From NCBI RefSeq assembly GCF_048128805.1, contig NC_136003.1, positions 25,067,340 through 25,131,339 on the forward strand: a stretch of DNA of 64,000 nucleotides, read 5' to 3'. This document shows, one piece after another, positions 38,866-49,441 of this stretch. The notes beneath the pieces were generated by a model that worked only from the letters and a program-made list of their open reading frames with translations, was not told where the DNA came from and made no database searches. A program made the position numbers and the translations under genes. Within the stretch, counting starts at the first letter, position 1. Every line of letters starts with the position of its first letter. The stretch is from Centroberyx gerrardi. Lineage: Eukaryota > Chordata > Actinopteri > Beryciformes > Berycidae.

Positions 38866-39672
38866 TGTGTGCATTTAATTTTTGAGTTAATATGTGTGTG
38901 CATTGTGGCATGTAAAGTGATGTCACTCATGAATGGTAATGCTTTCAGTGCAAGGCCTTTCAGCTGGAACATCACAGTCTGTGATATTGTGGTGGTTTGA
39001 TATCAAAGTGAATGTTGCACCTAATCCTAGTGTGTATGTCCTGCCTCATCCTAACCCTGGTGACTAACCACTCACAGCCTGGTTTTGCTCTACTGTTTGT
39101 GTCTCTGCATGGTTGCTGTGTGGCATGGCTGCGGCTCGCTGCAGGGGCCGTACCTGGGGGAGCAGAAGCGGGAAGGGCCTCTGACAGAGTGCGGCGGGAG
39201 CGGCAGCCTCCACGACTATCCCACGGACCTGGGAGGGAAGCCTCAGCAGCAGCAGCAGACGTACCTGCGCTCTTCTCGCGGCCAGTTACGGGGCGGCAGC
39301 GGGCGGGGCCTGTCACGGCAAGACACCTTCGACTCCGAGACGCAGGGCAGCCGGGACTCGGCCTACACCGAGGCCGGCGACTCCTGCATGGACATTGAGA
39401 CCGACCCGTACGAAGAGCCCGAGCCCTACCGAGGGGGCGGGGGCAGCCGCCTCCACCTGGCCCAGCACCACGGCCGCCAGGCGTCCTGGGAAGACGAGGG
39501 GGCCGAGCCGGACCAGGAGAACCTGAACCACCCGCCGATGCCGAGCCAGACGCAGCCACATGGACGTGCCAAGCTGAGGGAGCGGTACTGCCAGGACCCC
39601 GCGGATACAGGGGCCAACATGGGCCGCAACAAGAACCAGGACGACTGGGGGAGGGACGTCTACATCCGCTAA
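13932..39672 (+). CDS. cacnb1: Voltage-gated calcium channel beta-1 subunit, complete with alternative exons
   Basis: Cytoplasmic beta subunit that binds the alpha-1 pore. In skeletal muscle it is required for DHPR targeting and excitation-contraction coupling (the zebrafish relaxed mutant). Coding exons: 13932-14021, 18400-18486, 28655-28774, 29059-29181, 29424-29560, 30276-30343, then 7A 31548-31708 or 7B 32265-32293, then 34004-34084, 34191-34249, 34366-34475, 36636-36787, 36922-37017, 37130-37315. The last is either read through to a stop at 37412-37414 or spliced to 39145-39672. All junctions are GT-AG. Exon 7A plus read-through gives 522 aa (human beta-1a is 523); exon 7B plus the distal exon gives 621 aa. 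Domains: SH3 from about residue 100 ([15 protein letters not shown]), variable HOOK (exons 6-7), and guanylate-kinase-like domain from [18 protein letters not shown] to [10 protein letters not shown]. The distal C-terminus keeps [19 protein letters not shown] and the final VYIR. Confidence 0.98.
15497..15860. repeat. C-rich / G-rich / C-rich strand-asymmetric block
   Basis: C-runs at about 15502-15537, a G-rich tract at about 15596-15648 (gggcggggagggggggaagg and following), then a long C-rich tract at about 15787-15855. The G tract could form G-quadruplexes or pair with either C block. The block lies in cacnb1 intron 1. Confidence 0.6.
17270..17341 (-). tRNA. tRNA-Cys (anticodon GCA), copy 1, inside cacnb1 intron 1
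   Basis: 72 nt on the minus strand with a full cloverleaf. The acceptor stem GGGGGTA pairs with TGCCCCC, with discriminator T. The A box is TAGCTCAGTGG. The anticodon loop CTGCAGA lies between TTTGA and TCAAG, so the anticodon is GCA (Cys). The T arm TCCGG-TTCAAAT-CCGGA contains the B box GGTTCAAATCC. A TTTT pol III terminator follows 4 nt past the 3' end (plus-strand agaaaagcag). There is no intron and no encoded CCA. Sequence is identical to copy 2 at 48820. Confidence 0.97.
19281..19300. repeat. (TA)n microsatellite
   Basis: Ten TA dinucleotides in cacnb1 intron 2. Confidence 0.9.
21105..21332. repeat. (CA)n and (GT)n microsatellites in inverted arrangement
   Basis: A CA run at 21105-21130 and GT runs at about 21277-21294 and 21301-21332 lie about 170 bp apart on the same strand, so the transcript could fold back on itself here. 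Confidence 0.8.
22894..22943. repeat. (GA)n microsatellite with GACA interruption
   Basis: A GA run with a short gacagaca interruption in cacnb1 intron 2. Confidence 0.9.
23244..23265. repeat. (GT)n microsatellite
   Basis: GT run about 290 bp upstream of the candidate first exon at 23558. It is followed at 23338-23385 by CA runs. Confidence 0.9.
23558..23593 (+). CDS. cacnb1: Possible second alternative first exon of cacnb1 ([12 protein letters not shown])
   Basis: Twelve codons from ATG followed by a good donor (ATG/gtaaga), phase 0, so it would join exon 3 in frame. It follows a GC-rich segment with GCTCGCTC runs and CA/GT repeats (about 23000-23550) that looks promoter-like. The peptide itself is not recognised. 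It could be chance: a 12-codon open exon with a donor is weak evidence alone. Confidence 0.35.
26769..26804 (+). CDS. cacnb1: Candidate alternative first exon of cacnb1 ([12 protein letters not shown])
   Basis: Twelve codons from ATG to a strong donor (CTG/gtaagt) at phase 0, exactly the phase needed to join exon 3 ([12 protein letters not shown]). The peptide resembles the short N-termini of beta-4 (MYDNLYLHGFEDSEA) and beta-3 (MYDDSYVPGFEDSEA), which join the same [11 protein letters not shown] sequence in those paralogues. A short out-of-frame uORF begins at 26761. The exon lies in intron 2, about 1.85 kb before exon 3. The similarity is seen directly; its use as a transcript start is inferred. 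Confidence 0.65.
28021..28066. repeat. (CT)n microsatellite
   Basis: CT run, interrupted once by G and then by TTT, about 590 bp upstream of cacnb1 exon 3. Confidence 0.9.
29740..30069. mobile_element. Degenerate Tc1-like MITE between cacnb1 exons 5 and 6
   Basis: The left end tacactaccagtcaaacgtt and the right end, which in reverse complement reads tacactggtcaaacctga, are matching terminal repeats bordered by TA. Internal blocks such as ttagattctttaaagtag and cctttgccttgatgg are those of a common teleost Tc1-like element. It is about 330 bp with no transposase frame. Confidence 0.7.
30937..31547 (+). promoter_or_regulatory. cacnb1: Long polypyrimidine tract upstream of cacnb1 exon 7A
   Basis: About 600 nt that are overwhelmingly C and T, ending at the exon 7A acceptor. 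Such tracts bind PTB-type splicing regulators, so it may set the choice of exon 7A over 7B. The sequence bias is seen; the regulatory role is inferred. Confidence 0.5.
31548..31708 (+). CDS. cacnb1: cacnb1 alternative exon 7A (muscle type)
   Basis: Encodes the HOOK insert [17 protein letters not shown], continues with acidic and Ser/Pro-rich sequence, and ends LPFFKK. Human beta-1a exon 7A has the same plan (acidic, then IPFFKK). It is 161 nt, with acceptor ctcag and donor gtaacg. It starts at phase 1 and restores phase 0 for exon 8. The alternative is exon 7B at 32265. Confidence 0.93.
32265..32293 (+). CDS. cacnb1: cacnb1 alternative exon 7B (short type)
   Basis: A 29-nt exon flanked by tgtag and gtgagt that encodes [10 protein letters not shown]. 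Mammalian beta-1b has the matching short insert ASAKQKQKS. Its length modulo 3 equals that of exon 7A, so either one, but not both or neither, keeps the reading frame. Confidence 0.93.
37110..37129 (+). repeat. cacnb1: (TG)n microsatellite forming the acceptor of cacnb1 exon 13
   Basis: The intron ends cctgtgtgtgtgtgtgtag, so a TG repeat occupies the place of the polypyrimidine tract right up to the AG. Confidence 0.9.
37130..37414 (+). CDS. cacnb1: cacnb1 exon 13 with read-through beta-1a C-terminus
   Basis: The common part ([19 protein letters not shown] to PVSNLQ) ends at a splice donor, CAG/gtacag, at 37315/37316. Without splicing, the frame continues as [17 protein letters not shown] and ends at TAA 37412-37414. 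Human beta-1a has the same terminal start, [14 protein letters not shown], so the retained-intron C-terminus is conserved. Confidence 0.92.
   Translation, partial: ELFDIILDENQLEDACEHLADYLEAYWKATHPPSSNPPNPLLNRTMATAALAASPEPVSNLQVQVLTSLRRNLDLWPGLDGPVANEGKVEEHAL
37453..37491 (+). repeat. cacnb1: C3-4A2-3 tandem tract in the beta-1a 3'UTR
   Basis: Seven C-runs of 3-4 separated by AA or AAA, starting about 38 nt past the beta-1a stop. It resembles telomere-type repeats. The minus strand is G-rich and could form a G-quadruplex. Confidence 0.85.
38827..38858. repeat. (GT)n microsatellite
   Basis: GT run in the intron before the distal cacnb1 terminal exon. Confidence 0.9.
39145..39672 (+). CDS. cacnb1: cacnb1 distal terminal exon (beta-1b type C-terminus)
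   Basis: The acceptor gcag is followed by [13 protein letters not shown]. The exon encodes 175 aa and a TAA stop at 39670-39672. It matches human beta-1b at [48 protein letters not shown] and the last residues VYIR. It also carries a short glutamine run (QQQQQ) and is GC-rich with many CpGs, unlike the AT-rich introns around it. Confidence 0.95.
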   Translation, partial: GPYLGEQKREGPLTECGGSGSLHDYPTDLGGKPQQQQQTYLRSSRGQLRGGSGRGLSRQDTFDSETQGSRDSAYTEAGDSCMDIETDPYEEPEPYRGGGGSRLHLAQHHGRQASWEDEGAEPDQENLNHPPMPSQTQPHGRAKLRERYCQDPADTGANMGRNKNQDDWGRDVYIR

Positions 39673-40180
39673 ACACACGTCACACCATAGAGGCAAGGAA
39701 GTTACTGAACAGACTGAGGGGCGGAGGGGAGGGAGGGGAGGGAGGGGTGGAGGCCTGGGTGTGGGTTTAAAAGGAACTGAAGCGTGGGTTTGGGGCCATG
39801 CCAATCAGGCTAACAAATCAATCTGTTTACATCCCAGTACAATGTAAAGAAGTACATCAACTGCCAGATGCCATCCTCATCGAGTTATTCTAGCAATTCA
39901 ATTTATTTATGTTTAGAAGAAAAATGATATTGGTCTGTTATAGGTCTTTCTTTTTTTGTTGTTTTCCTATGTTAATACTGCATGAATATCATGGAATCCT
40001 ACTGACAGCACGAGGACAGTAATTGTTATGATTGTGAATCTATGATTGTGATCCGTACGACTCAATCTCTCCTTCAAAATGTAGAATGTGAAGGCTGGTA
40101 GAGCTGTAGTCTGTCATGTCTGTCCTCTGCAGTCTTAAACAGGGTCTTATGTCACCGTCCCCATGTACAGTGTCAGGGTT

Positions 40181-40188
40181 TTTCTCTT

Positions 40189-40225
<37 letters not shown>

Positions 40226-40226
40226 T
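40181..40226. repeat. cacnb1: (CT)n microsatellite in the cacnb1 3'UTR
   Basis: CT/TTTCT run about 510 nt past the beta-1b stop, inside the likely 3'UTR. Confidence 0.85.
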
Positions 40227-41175
40227 ACCTTACTCTCGCTCACTCTCTTGGATTCCTGGGTTTCTTCCCTTTTTTCGGGATCCAGAGGGTACGAGTCTCT
40301 CTCGCCTCCACTCTCTTATCACCCAGACCTTAAAAAGCTGGTGGAGAAGTTGCCATAAATTTTAACACGGGGGAAATTTATTGACATTGTTTTACTCAAG
40401 TCACCTCGATGTATTTAACAACACAGAACAACACGCCCCAAAGATACTCACCTCTTCCCTGACCTGGTTCGGCCATCGTACCTCACTGTCTGACCCCCCC
40501 CCGTCCTCCCATTCTGTCTCCTGCTGTTCGTGGGTGCTGTGGGTGCAGTGTTCAAACGCGGTGCGGGTTAAAAGCATCGGTCGTTACTAGTCGTGGTGTG
40601 AATGAAGCGTCCTGCCTTAGTCTCTCACACCCTGAACACCCTTACTTCAAGAAAACTCCAATCACAAGTGCCGGAATGTCTCGCCAAGCCATGTCCACCA
40701 TCGCCGCGGTGGGATGTCTTAACTCTCGTCACACTTGTTTTCATACCATATCTGTGTGTCTCTGTGTCTGTCGGCCACTCTGCACTGTGGCCCATGCTGC
40801 CGCTCCAGCACGTCGTTCATCTCATTTTCTTTGCACCAGCTGTGTCGTCTGTTTTTCAGGGCTAATGGTTATATAAAAAGTAGTTTTGTGTGGTAAATCA
40901 CTCCCGACTTCCACCCAAACAGCTAGCTTGTCTAATATTAAATACCACTTCTTCTATTCTTGATTTCTGACTGAATTAGTGTTGTTTTTTCCTGTGGACA
41001 TTTGCATTTTGTTTTTTGTTTCTTTTTTTTTATTTTCAGTTCTTGTGAGGTAGTGAGAGGAGTATCAAGTGGGGCGGGGGGATAGGTGCAACCTTGGTCT
41101 TTACTCAGTTATCTAAATGGAGAATCCATGAATGTCTTTGGCGGGCTACTTTTGGCCCGCCCCTGTCTTCAGTTG

Positions 41176-41181
41176 AATAAA
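41176..41181 (+). terminator. cacnb1: Likely distal poly(A) signal of cacnb1
   Basis: AATAAA followed by AT-rich sequence, 1.5 kb past the beta-1b stop. No earlier canonical signal was seen between 39673 and here, so a 3'UTR of about 1.5 kb is inferred. Confidence 0.5.
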
Positions 41182-41199
41182 TGAATATTAAATAATGAT

Positions 41200-44017
41200 C
41201 AGTAAATAATGTTATTGTTGCGTTATCGCAATTGTTAAAAATATGAAATAACATGTATCATTGGTGCCTGATTGTAGCTACATTTTGCTTTTTCTGCCTT
41301 TCATTTTTAATCTGTGGATAAATTCGTATTTTAATTAAAAATTTAATCAGAAAATGCCATTGTGTCGCTTATTTGATAAGGTAAAACATCTGATTATCAC
41401 ACATAGATTCCAAAGATACTAAATCTAAGTATTTTCACACTAAGAGGGAAACTGGTATTTATTATTGACATTGCTTTCTATTTCACTCAGGCCACATGAA
41501 GATTCAAAATCCAGGTGAAAACATAGAACACAATGGACTAAGCCTTTCTTCAACGTGTGCTCAAACTTTTTTTTTTTTTTTTTTTACTTTATCATCTTCT
41601 CACATCATGTTCTACCTAAAAAGACATAACACTGCTACGCCTGCATAACCCAAGGTGCTTGGACGGGTGCAGATCTGCAAAAAGTTAACAAAAACTGCAC
41701 TGCTAGCTTCCTGTTAACCATTTATTGTGACAGAAATTCACAGAAAAAAGGTTTTGATTCTACCAGGATCCTCATCAGATTATTAATGTCTCACCTTTAC
41801 ATTTAGAGAAACAAGTTTATCTCCAATTACTTCTCTCATATCGCAACACATTTGACCACACCTACAGTCTCTTGAGTCATGGAGGAAACCATGAGGTGAA
41901 AGAACACATGTAGAGGGTTCAAATGAGTCCAGGATGTGGTTTACATCTCATAATCGACGTTGTTGAAGTGTTGCTGTTATCTCAGCTTCAAATGACACTT
42001 TGCAACAGAGGAAACGTACACTGCAGTAAGACTGTAAGGTTTTAAGTAAGTATGTGGTTTTCATCTGATGCTCAGACCTGAGTCTAGTATCAGAGTGATG
42101 CGTACCAATGTACCTGGTCTGTCAAGTTTAATATCAAACTGACAAAACAAAAACTGAAACTGAATTTATGTCACTTTTATGGTACTGGACAACCACATAC
42201 ATTGTAAAATAACCAATAAAGACAAACCTGTGACTTTATCACAGTTAAATATTAATGCCTTAACCAAAAATCAGCACTCATACAATCACTTTGTTTAGCT
42301 ACTGGGATGATGTTGACTTCGGCTCCCTATGAATATGAAGGTTTTTTTGTTTTGAACAATTTGAATTATGTAAATATATCATCTTCTTGGAGAATCTTAT
42401 GGCTAGGAAATAACACTTCACAATTAAAAAAACACTTTATGGGGTCTTTAATATGAATGGGGTTATTTGACATAGCCTATATAAAAAAGTAAACAATCAT
42501 GTTGAAGGTCCACAAAATCAGTCGTTGTGTTTGGTGCGACTGAGAAAATTTGAACATTATTACATCTCTGTAACATCACAGGTTTGAGTCCAGTTGTCTG
42601 ATTTGAGGTGTGTGGCTTTAAGAGAAAGTTGTTCATGTTCACAGAGTTGTACTAACGGCCCTAAACAACAGCAATAACACGTTATCTGTTGTTGAATTAA
42701 GCGGAATTCCCCTTTAAGCGGGGAAATAGCCTACTTGAGGATAGACTTCTCCTTGGAAAGTTCTGGGGAGCCCTGTGTCAGCCAGAGAGGAAGGAAAGCG
42801 AAATTTCACTTCCCCTACCTTATTTGGATTGCGTGTGTGTGCGTGAACGTATCATGGCGTGTATGCGGTTTGCGTCATCAGCTTACTCCTGTGACAGGAG
42901 ACACGCCCATCTCCCATGCTGCCTTCAAGCGCTCGTCCTAAACTCCGAGCTCCGAAGGGTCAAGTGGGATTTGTCGACGCATTCGTGTGCTTCTGATCGA
43001 AAGTAATAACACAATGGACCTTGTAACAGCAGTATTTGTTTGGTGGCTCTTGTTTTAATTTCGAAATCAGGTGGCACAGACTTTAAAAGTTAAACAGAGT
43101 GCAACCAATTAATTATTTACACAGAATGCCAAACAATAACATGTAAAAAATAGTTTCCATCAATTATTGGCGTAGTTTCCATGTTCCCCATCCAAAAATA
43201 TCCCATAGGCCTATCAGGTTTCAGGTAAAATTCTCACTTCCCCAGCAGAGGATCACTTCACTAAACACAAAAGTATCCCTGCATATTTATTAAACAGGAC
43301 TAATGCTCAACGCCACTTTAGACACTATGCTGTATCATTTTATATTATCTTTCCTATTACCTTTCCTGTATTCTTTTTTATTACCTTTCCTGTAGTTCCT
43401 TGGCATTGTTCCGCCAATTGCTGTTATGGCACCTGAAATTCCCCCAGGGGATCAATAAAGTGCAATCTTATCTTATCTTATATAATATCATTTGCCAAAA
43501 CTTTCTGTGAGCAAGTGGAACATATAGCCTACTGACGACTTGACAAGATATTTCTATTTGGTAAACATGATAAATTATTAGACAGCTTAGAGGGAATATT
43601 GGGAATATTATTCATGTGACTTTTTTTTTTAGGTATGGCTTCCAAATAGATTCATCTATCGTCTCTATTATAATGACAGGGCGAGTTTCACATTCGTATT
43701 TACCACTTTGCATTCCTTGTGCGCTCAACTAGTGATTGCGATACTTCCGACAGCACTTGAACGCAGCATCGCTGCGCCCTCTCCATGACTCACTCGGCCG
43801 AAAAATACCTATTTTTTTAAGCGCCACCCATTTACGTTCCGCTACACCAAGTTATTAGTTGTAGAAAGCGAGTTTAGTGGAGCAGTCAGTAGTTAACAGA
43901 CAGCTCGTCTCCATCAGGAGCTTTCTAAGGCAGCGCTATCTAACTACAGCAACATCAAGTTAACCTCACGAGACAGATTCCTTTGTCGTCTTGGTATTTT
44001 CATCATCACTTATAGAC
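41200..44017. other. Intergenic region between cacnb1 and arl5c
   Basis: No coding exon recognised. It contains a long T run at about 41569-41585 and a LINE tail at 43390-43482. The arl5c promoter lies at the right edge, with an AP-1-like TGACTCA near 43787-43793 about 230 bp before the ATG. The frames around 42735-43006 show no known motif. Confidence 0.55.
43390..43482 (+). mobile_element. LINE 3' tail with CTTAT repeats
   Basis: aattcccccaggggatcaat, then aaagtgcaatc and a tandem CTTAT tail. A short, tandemly repeated end after ggggatcaataaag is a common 5'-truncated LINE tail in teleosts. The same motif in reverse orientation occurs at 59012-59053. Confidence 0.6.
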
Positions 44018-47000
44018 ATGGGACTCCTTCTGACCAAGCTGATGGCTGTGTTCGGTGACAAAGGTAAAGCCAACTTCACTTCACACAACCTATTTATCTT
44101 GGTAGTTTTCTATTTGAGTATTTGTGAATTTAACATAAGTTCATAAGTTATGGCATCAGGTATAGATAGGTCTGTATGAATATGTCTGTGTAAAGAATAC
44201 AGCCTATTAGAAAAACTGTATAAATAACTGTAGTGCTTTCATGTAGTTTAGATTCCACAATTACATTCCTCTTTATTTATTACTTTGGTGAAACACTTTT
44301 TATTTTTTATTCTAGCTGACTTGACTCTTTTTGGCTTGTTGGGTGGCCTGTCTCACTTTACTGGACGAGAGGCTGAAGTTGTCTAATTTACCCAAATATT
44401 CAGCGAAAACAGTTGTTTTGACGTTTACCAAACGTGATCTGAAGTCACTGCTGAGCTGGTTTTCTTGTTATATAATGATGTTATGTCTGGTCTATAGATA
44501 AGAGATGTTCTGCTCAGTATACCATAGTCCTGCGCATGTGTCTTTATCTTATCTGTATCCATTTGTCTGGGGATGCTGGAATTTAAACAAATTATGCAAC
44601 TCTATTAGTCTTTGTTTTGGATAACATAAGGGTAACATACCAACTGTTAAATGTTAGTGTGTGCAGGTTAACTGTAACGTATATATTTGACTTTCCTACA
44701 GAGCACAAAGTCGTAATTGTGGGTCTGGACAATGCTGGGAAGACAACCATCCTCTACCAACTGTAAGTGATATGTATTTGATTGGGCTATTTTGTTACAG
44801 TCAATCATATAAAGTTGAGTAATCCCACTGAAATGGATGCATGGATCATGACATGTTCAGATGCCAGCAGCACTTGATATCTATACTCTTTTAATCCTAT
44901 ATTTTAGAGCTCTGATTCTCAGCTAAAATGTAGTTTGCGGTGTCTTCAAGTCGCTCATCGTGTCTCTAATTCCAAACTTGTGTTCTCTCACCTTCCCACG
45001 CGTCCGTACACATCCAGCCTGACAAAGGAAGCAGTCCACACATCTCCCACGATTGGCAGCAACGTGGAGGAGATCTCTGTCCGCAACACTCGCTTCCTGG
45101 TGTGGGATATCGGGGGCCAGGAGAGCCTCCGAGCCACCTGGTTCTCTTACTACTGTAACACAGAGGTACTGATCTCTCTTTCTCTGCCTCCTCTCTCTCT
45201 CTCTCTCTCACTGTGTGTGCTTGTCCATGAGAATTATGAACACAAGACATAGGATTACAGCTGAAGTACAAAAAAGTAATTAACATAACCATAATAGTGG
45301 ACGCTTTTATCCAAAGTTTCCTTGTGCTCTTGGAGAAGTTTAGCCCACAGAAATGGATTCCCAACGCTTTTAGGTTTTGGTTTCTGTGTTTTCCTTCACC
45401 AGACACTTGTCACAGTATGGGGAAATAAAAGCTTATGTTTTTTTAAGTTTCCTTCAGTTTCCTTAAAGTGGATTGTCAGCATTCTTCACTGGGGCTAAAG
45501 GGAACTGGTGACTCCAAGCAAGAAAAACGTCATCAACTTAAATTAAAAATGACAATGACGCTTAACACGTTTAACCAAGAGTTTGATGTTCATGAGTAAA
45601 GATAGAAAAAAAGGAGCATCGCCTGTTTTTCCAGCTCATATCCAAGACTTTCTCTTCCAGGACAGTGCTGAGTGAGCTTTGCACGTTAACCCATATTGAC
45701 TTGTTGTTGTCATACCTTGCTCCTTGTATTGATAAAGCATGTTACTTAGCACTGTTACATAACTACTTACAATATAATCCATATGTGTATAGTGGCATTT
45801 ATCAACCGGTTTGTGCTTCCCCTAGAACTGTCATTGATACCATGGGTTCACATATCAAGGGTTGAAAATAACATATTAATAGATAGATTAATAGATATGA
45901 TATTTGTGTTTTCTCAGATTGTCATTCTGGTTGTGGACAGCACGGACCGGGAACGACTCACAGTAACCAAAGACGAACTGCACCGCATGCTTGCACACGA
46001 GGTACACATCCCTTCTCTTCTATATTCACAGCCAGGACGCCCAGGATGGTGCAGTGATTCTCATAGATGTGTGTTAATTCAAGAGTTATAACCATTATGG
46101 TATAGCCTTTCTTTTCTCTTTTTACTGCGTAATCACCCTTACAGTAGGAACAGATTATGGGAGAACTGGTTTTATGATGTAGGCCTGAACCAGGATAGGA
46201 AAGTAAAAGCAGCTGGTGAATAAAAACAGAATCCACCTGCTGCTGTGGCCAGTGGTTTAAAAAAAAGTTTGTTTCCTGGCCTGACGTAAAACCTTTTGTT
46301 ATTCGCTGAGAGTGAACATAGCTGGCATTTACGTGTTGACACCTGAGACCTGCTCACGCTTTCAGAGTGACTAACTGCACCACAGATGTAGAGACTGCTC
46401 ACTAACCCGTGACGGGGGAAGTTTCAACACAGTCTGCGTGAATCAGCATGTTGACATGTTTTTTTGTTGCTTTATTTTCCGCTGAGGTTGCTGTTCTCTT
46501 TTTCTCGAAAGACGATGTGAGCACAGTCTGAGGGTTTCTGTTAGAAATGTTTCAGCTACATGAACATACTGATACTGAGAGCAGAGTTGGTAACACAGCC
46601 TTTCTTACATGTGCTTATAGGACCTGCAGAATGCGGCCGTTCTGGTTTTGGCCAACAAACAAGACGTGAAGGGCTCCATGACGGTGGGAGAGATCTCCCA
46701 GTTTCTCACACTCAACTCCATCACAGCTCACACCTGGCACGTCCAGGCCTGCTGCGGCCTGACGGGAGAGGGGTGAGTCCCGCTGACGCACCACACTCTC
46801 CCTTTCTGTCTGTCTTTTATGCTTATGAGGCAAACCTAAAAAATTACTCACACACCTGATAGCAAAAAGCAAAAACAGCATCTTTTTGCTGGGATTACCA
46901 CATTATTTTGACTAGTTTGGGGGTGACATTGTGTACCTGCCATTACACTGCATCTTCTCAGTTCTCAAAATGCGTTTCTCTTTCGTTTTCCAATTCCTCT

Positions 47001-47061
47001 CCCTTTTCACAGTCTACCTGCCAGTCTGGACTGGATGAAGTCGCGGGTACTGGCAAACTAG
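44018..47061 (+). CDS. arl5c: ADP-ribosylation factor-like GTPase 5C, complete, six exons
   Basis: Small GTPase of the ARL5 group, which acts in Golgi/endosome traffic. Exons: 44018-44063, 44702-44762, 45018-45165, 45918-46001, 46621-46772 and 47013-47061. All have GT-AG junctions and total 540 nt, giving 179 aa, the family length. Visible features: MGLLLTKL with Gly2 for N-myristoylation; P-loop GLDNAGKT; switch I region [11 protein letters not shown]; switch [10 protein letters not shown]; the ARL5-type [14 protein letters not shown] guanine-specificity motif ([12 protein letters not shown]); and the C-terminal [11 protein letters not shown]. It is closest to ARL5 proteins. The C paralogue is assigned because it sits beside cacnb1 and tRNA-Cys, as in human 17q12; arl5a or arl5b is less likely. 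It is co-oriented with cacnb1. Confidence 0.95.
45190..45210. repeat. (CT)n microsatellite after arl5c exon 3
   Basis: CT run some 25 nt past the exon 3 donor of arl5c. Confidence 0.8.
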
Positions 47062-48401
47062 AAACCCCCTCAAGTGGAATAATCATCAATCAACTGGAAA
47101 GCAGCTTTCCCTCCGTCCAAGCTAAACCTCTCAGGCATCGCAAAAGCCACAGTACCCGGATCAGGACCAGGACTTAAAATTGTGTGTTGGGCGAGTCCCT
47201 GTGAGCATCGGATGTGTCTTCAAGCTGGCCTTGTCCCCCCCCCATGTCTTACCCAGCTCCGAGAGAGTCTGCAAGGGGCTGTTCAGGGTCCTGGTCTGCC
47301 TCAGGATGAATGAGCGTCATAGAAACCTGTCAACAGTTACGACCTCAGTCAGGATGGGAAATGAACACCAGCCACCGGAGGCAAAATGGTGGTAAATTTC
47401 GACTCTGGGTGGTGAATTTTTCAACTGAACCAGCCAAAATTCCTGTTAGCTGGTAAAATTGTAAAAGTCGCTGGTGAATTCTGGGATTTATCAGCCGCTG
47501 TGGCTGGACAAGAAAAGGTTTTGTACCCTGACCTCAGTTGTGTGTGTGTGTGTGAGACGATGTGCCGCATCGTCCTGCAGTGACCCCACTGTATAGGTCC
47601 ACCATGTTTACGTAAGAGACCCTGTCTGACCTGTGGGATCTGAGTCCATTTAGGTTGCCAAGGTAACTGTCCTATAGTGAGTTAACTAGTGACCACAAGA
47701 CCTGGTTTCATCAGCTGTGTGAAGTTCATGTACCAGTAACTGAAATGTTTATTAAAATGCCATTTATTTTTTTACTAAAATTAAACAAGTTGCAACATAG
47801 CCTTGAGTAACAAAAAATTATGTAAGGCATCTAGGCAACCATGTGCAATCAATCAAACACTAAAACATACATTTTAACACACAGCATTATTTAAGATATA
47901 ATTCTTTACCATTGTGTAACTAAGTGAAATTTTTAGTAATCCAGTGACCTACAGTTCAGTTTAACTCATGCCAGAAAGCGTGACAATCATAACAGGATCT
48001 CACTTTGACTTTTGACTGATCATTCTTGTCATTGACTATTTCTTAACTAGTTATGCCCTAACTACTTGTGGTGCAACTGAATTTAGTACCTCACTAGTTA
48101 CCAAATAACTAATTACAAACTATATAGCACCTTATTAAGCCGCTACAAACACTTCACACCATGACTGAGGAACCAATTGAACCTGATGTGTAAAAAAACA
48201 TGTTTTGTGCCAGTGAACCACAGGACAGCTTTGTTAGACTAAACGGTGCTTATAGTAATTTATTTTTAGATATTGAGGCACCTTACGTATTACAGAAATC
48301 AGTGATTCCCTGAATGTGAAAAGCAGCACCATGCTGCTAAGGAGTACAATGACTTGTATATAAAAAATAATTATATATTCTATTGTGTACAGTTTTTTAT
48401 G

Positions 48402-48407
48402 AATAAA
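48402..48407 (+). terminator. arl5c: Likely arl5c poly(A) signal
   Basis: AATAAA followed by TGT-rich sequence (ttgggtgtgttttctttt), 1.34 kb past the stop. The intervening 47062-48401 has no other gene and is read as 3'UTR. That span includes a part (about 47680-48120) rich in taactagt-type motifs. Confidence 0.6.
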
Positions 48408-48819
48408 TGTAAATGTTGGCGAAATATACATTGGGTGTGTTTTCTTTTCCTTATGTAATATAATTTTGAATCAGGGATGCATGATGCTGCTGCCAGGGTA
48501 TGTTAAGAGAGTATGCCATATGATGGAAATAATGTACATAAACTGTGTTTTAGGGTGGTTTTCCCCTTGTAATGTCAGTATAGACAAAAATTAGGTTGTG
48601 CCGAGATTTATGGTCCATCTTCCAGATTTTCATATTTTTAAAGAACATAATTTCTTTGATTCTGTACCACGAATTCGCAGCATTTTATTCTCTGTGGTGT
48701 GGTACAGCTATAGCAACATGTTTTCTGTATTGTTATAAGGTCTACTGCTACGTATATGATGTTAAGGAACCTAGATTTCATGTGAGAAAAGAAAAAAAAA
48801 AAGAAAAGAAAACAAAATC

Positions 48820-48891
48820 AGGGGGCATCCGGATTTGAACCGGAGACCTCTTGATCTGCAGTCAAATGCTCTACCACTGAGCTATACCCCC
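48820..48891 (-). tRNA. tRNA-Cys (anticodon GCA), copy 2
   Basis: Identical over all 72 nt to copy 1 at 17270, with the same GCA anticodon, A and B boxes and discriminator T. On the minus strand the sequence after the 3' end is TGATTTTGTTTTC, which supplies pol III terminators. The six plus-strand bases next to the 5' end (ctgtga) are shared with copy 1. It lies about 0.4 kb past the arl5c poly(A) signal. Confidence 0.97.
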
Positions 48892-49441
48892 TGTGATACC
48901 GACGACGGCTGGAAATCATGTTATTATAACTACAACAGTGCGTCTACACTGGTACTTCACTTAAACGATATTCAAAAGGTCATTATACACTTTATTCTAT
49001 TAAAAATCCGTTTAATTTTGTCGACGGTAGCGGTACTTATCAGAGTGCATAACGTTATTTGACCACTAGGGAGAGACAGAAGCCCGTAAATTCAACACTG
49101 ATACTGGACTTCACACGTTTTGAATAAACGTAATATAACAGAAGTTAGTGCACACTGTAATGCATTATTAAAATAAAACCTATAAACTTTACATTCATTA
49201 TTATATCATTCTTCATCAGCCTTTCCTCCCACTTCCTAGAGACAGACAGTGAGAGGGAAAGGTAGGCTATTTCGAAAACGCTGTAAAAAAGCAACCGTTA
49301 TTTTTTCTGACCTTACTAAGCTAGGAAAATAACTCCGTCAGACGCAGCAGACACATAACTAACTTTGTGCTTTGGTTGTGAAGAGTGTAAATTCAACGGT
49401 TTAGCTAGCTAGAGGCATTTGGTGTAGAAGAGGAACCAAGG

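Noticed and set aside
38972-39804. Long minus-strand frames opposite the distal cacnb1 exon
   Set aside because: Arg/Pro/Gly-rich translations antisense to a confirmed coding exon with matching human C-terminus.
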